From Actinomycetospora chibensis (GTDB lineage Bacteria; Actinomycetota; Actinomycetes; Mycobacteriales; Pseudonocardiaceae): 64,000 nucleotides of DNA. Positions 63,726 to 64,000 of the stretch are shown here, piece after piece. Both the position numbers and the translations under genes were made by a program. The notes beneath the pieces are model-generated. The model saw nothing but the letters and a program-made list of their open reading frames with translations, searched no databases and had not been told where the DNA came from. Where the stretch lies: positions 248,001 through 312,000 of the forward strand of contig NZ_JAQZAM010000001.1 of assembly GCF_028737215.1 (NCBI RefSeq), read 5' to 3'. Position 1 is the first letter of the stretch. Each line of letters starts with the position of its first letter.

Positions 63726-64000
63726 GTGGACGAGGTCGACACCCGGGTCGTCGGGGACGCCGAGGGCACGCTGATCGCGGGGCGCTATCGGCTCGGCGGG
63801 CTCCGGGACGCCGACGGACGCCGACGCGTCCACCACGGGTGGGACACCCGGCTCCGCCGGGCCGTCGCCGTGCTCCTCGTCGACCGTGACACCTCCCACA
63901 GTGCTGCCGGTCCCGCGGCGACCGAACCGACGCTGCCCGTGACCCCGGCACACCTGCACCGACCGGGACTCGTCGAGCTCTACGACGGCGGGGTGCACGG
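63726..64000 (+). CDS. Start of a Ser/Thr-kinase-like protein, possibly a pseudokinase (3' truncated by window)
   Basis: 91 codons visible, open to the window end. AGRYRLGGLRDADGRRRVHHGWDTRLRRAVAVLLVDRD follows the N-lobe plan of bacterial Ser/Thr kinases (GRYRL, DTRLxRxVAVxxL), and HRPGLVELYDGG matches the HPNIV strand. The glycine loop is poor and the VAVK lysine is replaced (AVAVLLVD), so catalysis is doubtful. GTG 63726 follows GGGGAGG. Only the N-lobe can be judged. Confidence 0.6.
   Translation, partial: MDEVDTRVVGDAEGTLIAGRYRLGGLRDADGRRRVHHGWDTRLRRAVAVLLVDRDTSHSAAGPAATEPTLPVTPAHLHRPGLVELYDGGVH

Overview
The window is very GC-rich (most codons end in G or C), uses many GTG starts and is packed with short 4-bp ATGA/GTGA gene overlaps. 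This is typical of a high-GC actinobacterium. The gene set (DosS-like kinase, Acg-type nitroreductases, CtpF-like ATPase, Rv1733c-like membrane proteins, Rip3-like protease, Hrp1-like CBS protein, Tgs-type wax ester synthases, HspX-like chaperone, a bacterial proteasome activator) points to a Pseudonocardiaceae/Mycobacteriales-type organism; genus-level placement is inference.

Almost the whole window reads as one giant dormancy/hypoxia locus equivalent to the scattered DosR (DevR) regulon of Mycobacterium tuberculosis. Members seen: 10 universal stress proteins (USPs), 6 CBS-domain proteins, 2 nitroreductases, PfkB kinase, Rv2004c-type kinase, PRTases, HPF/Rv0079-type ribosome hibernation factor, DUF1918, Hsp20 and others. 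Upstream of most transcription units I can see by eye a 14-bp imperfect palindrome, GGGNC-N4-GNCCC, that matches the core of the DosR box; 27 candidates are listed, about 20 of them good. The DosR response regulator itself is not in the window.

Layout. 1-7.9 kb: nitroreductase tail, DosS-like GAF-GAF histidine kinase, CBS-BON protein, GNAT/acyl-CoA synthetase, CBS, a kinase-less GAF-GAF sensor, Rv1733c-like protein. 8.1-14.1 kb: cydA-cydB-cydDC (cytochrome bd oxidase) behind a near-perfect box. 14.3-20.4 kb: USP, flavodoxin, a 96-aa unknown, nitroreductase, CtpF-like ATPase, flavin-binding protein. 20.4-30.6 kb: USP/CBS operons, alpha/beta hydrolase, alcohol dehydrogenase, SHOCT protein, Rv2004c-type kinase. 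30.8-36 kb: Hrp1-like CBS gene (copy 1), decayed protease/proteasome-activator remnant, USP, Rv1733c paralogue, CtpF remnant, HPF-like factor, 2TM protein. 36-44.4 kb: MarR regulator, PRTase, an avidin/streptavidin homologue, SPFH protein, lipase-like hydrolase, two wax ester synthase/DGAT genes flanking an AMP-forming ligase. 44.4-54.1 kb: flavodoxin, DUF302, USP, FAD monooxygenase, DUF1579-Ddn fusion, Hrp1-like CBS gene (copy 2, nucleotide-identical to copy 1), DUF1918, glyoxalase-fold protein, PfkB, Rip3-like protease, Bpa. 54.1-60.3 kb: six-gene operon PRTase - acyl-CoA synthetase - E1alpha - E1beta - E2 - acyl carrier protein. 60.4-64 kb: DUF7144 protein, helical protein, USP, small protein, HspX-like Hsp20, start of a kinase-like gene.

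Taken together (inference), the genes would sense low O2/NO/redox, switch respiration to cytochrome bd, dispose of electrons, store lipid, silence ribosomes, protect or degrade proteins and scavenge or sequester cofactors. The most unusual item is the intracellular-looking avidin homologue with every biotin-contact residue I could check conserved. The duplicated and decayed segments show that the locus grows by internal duplication.
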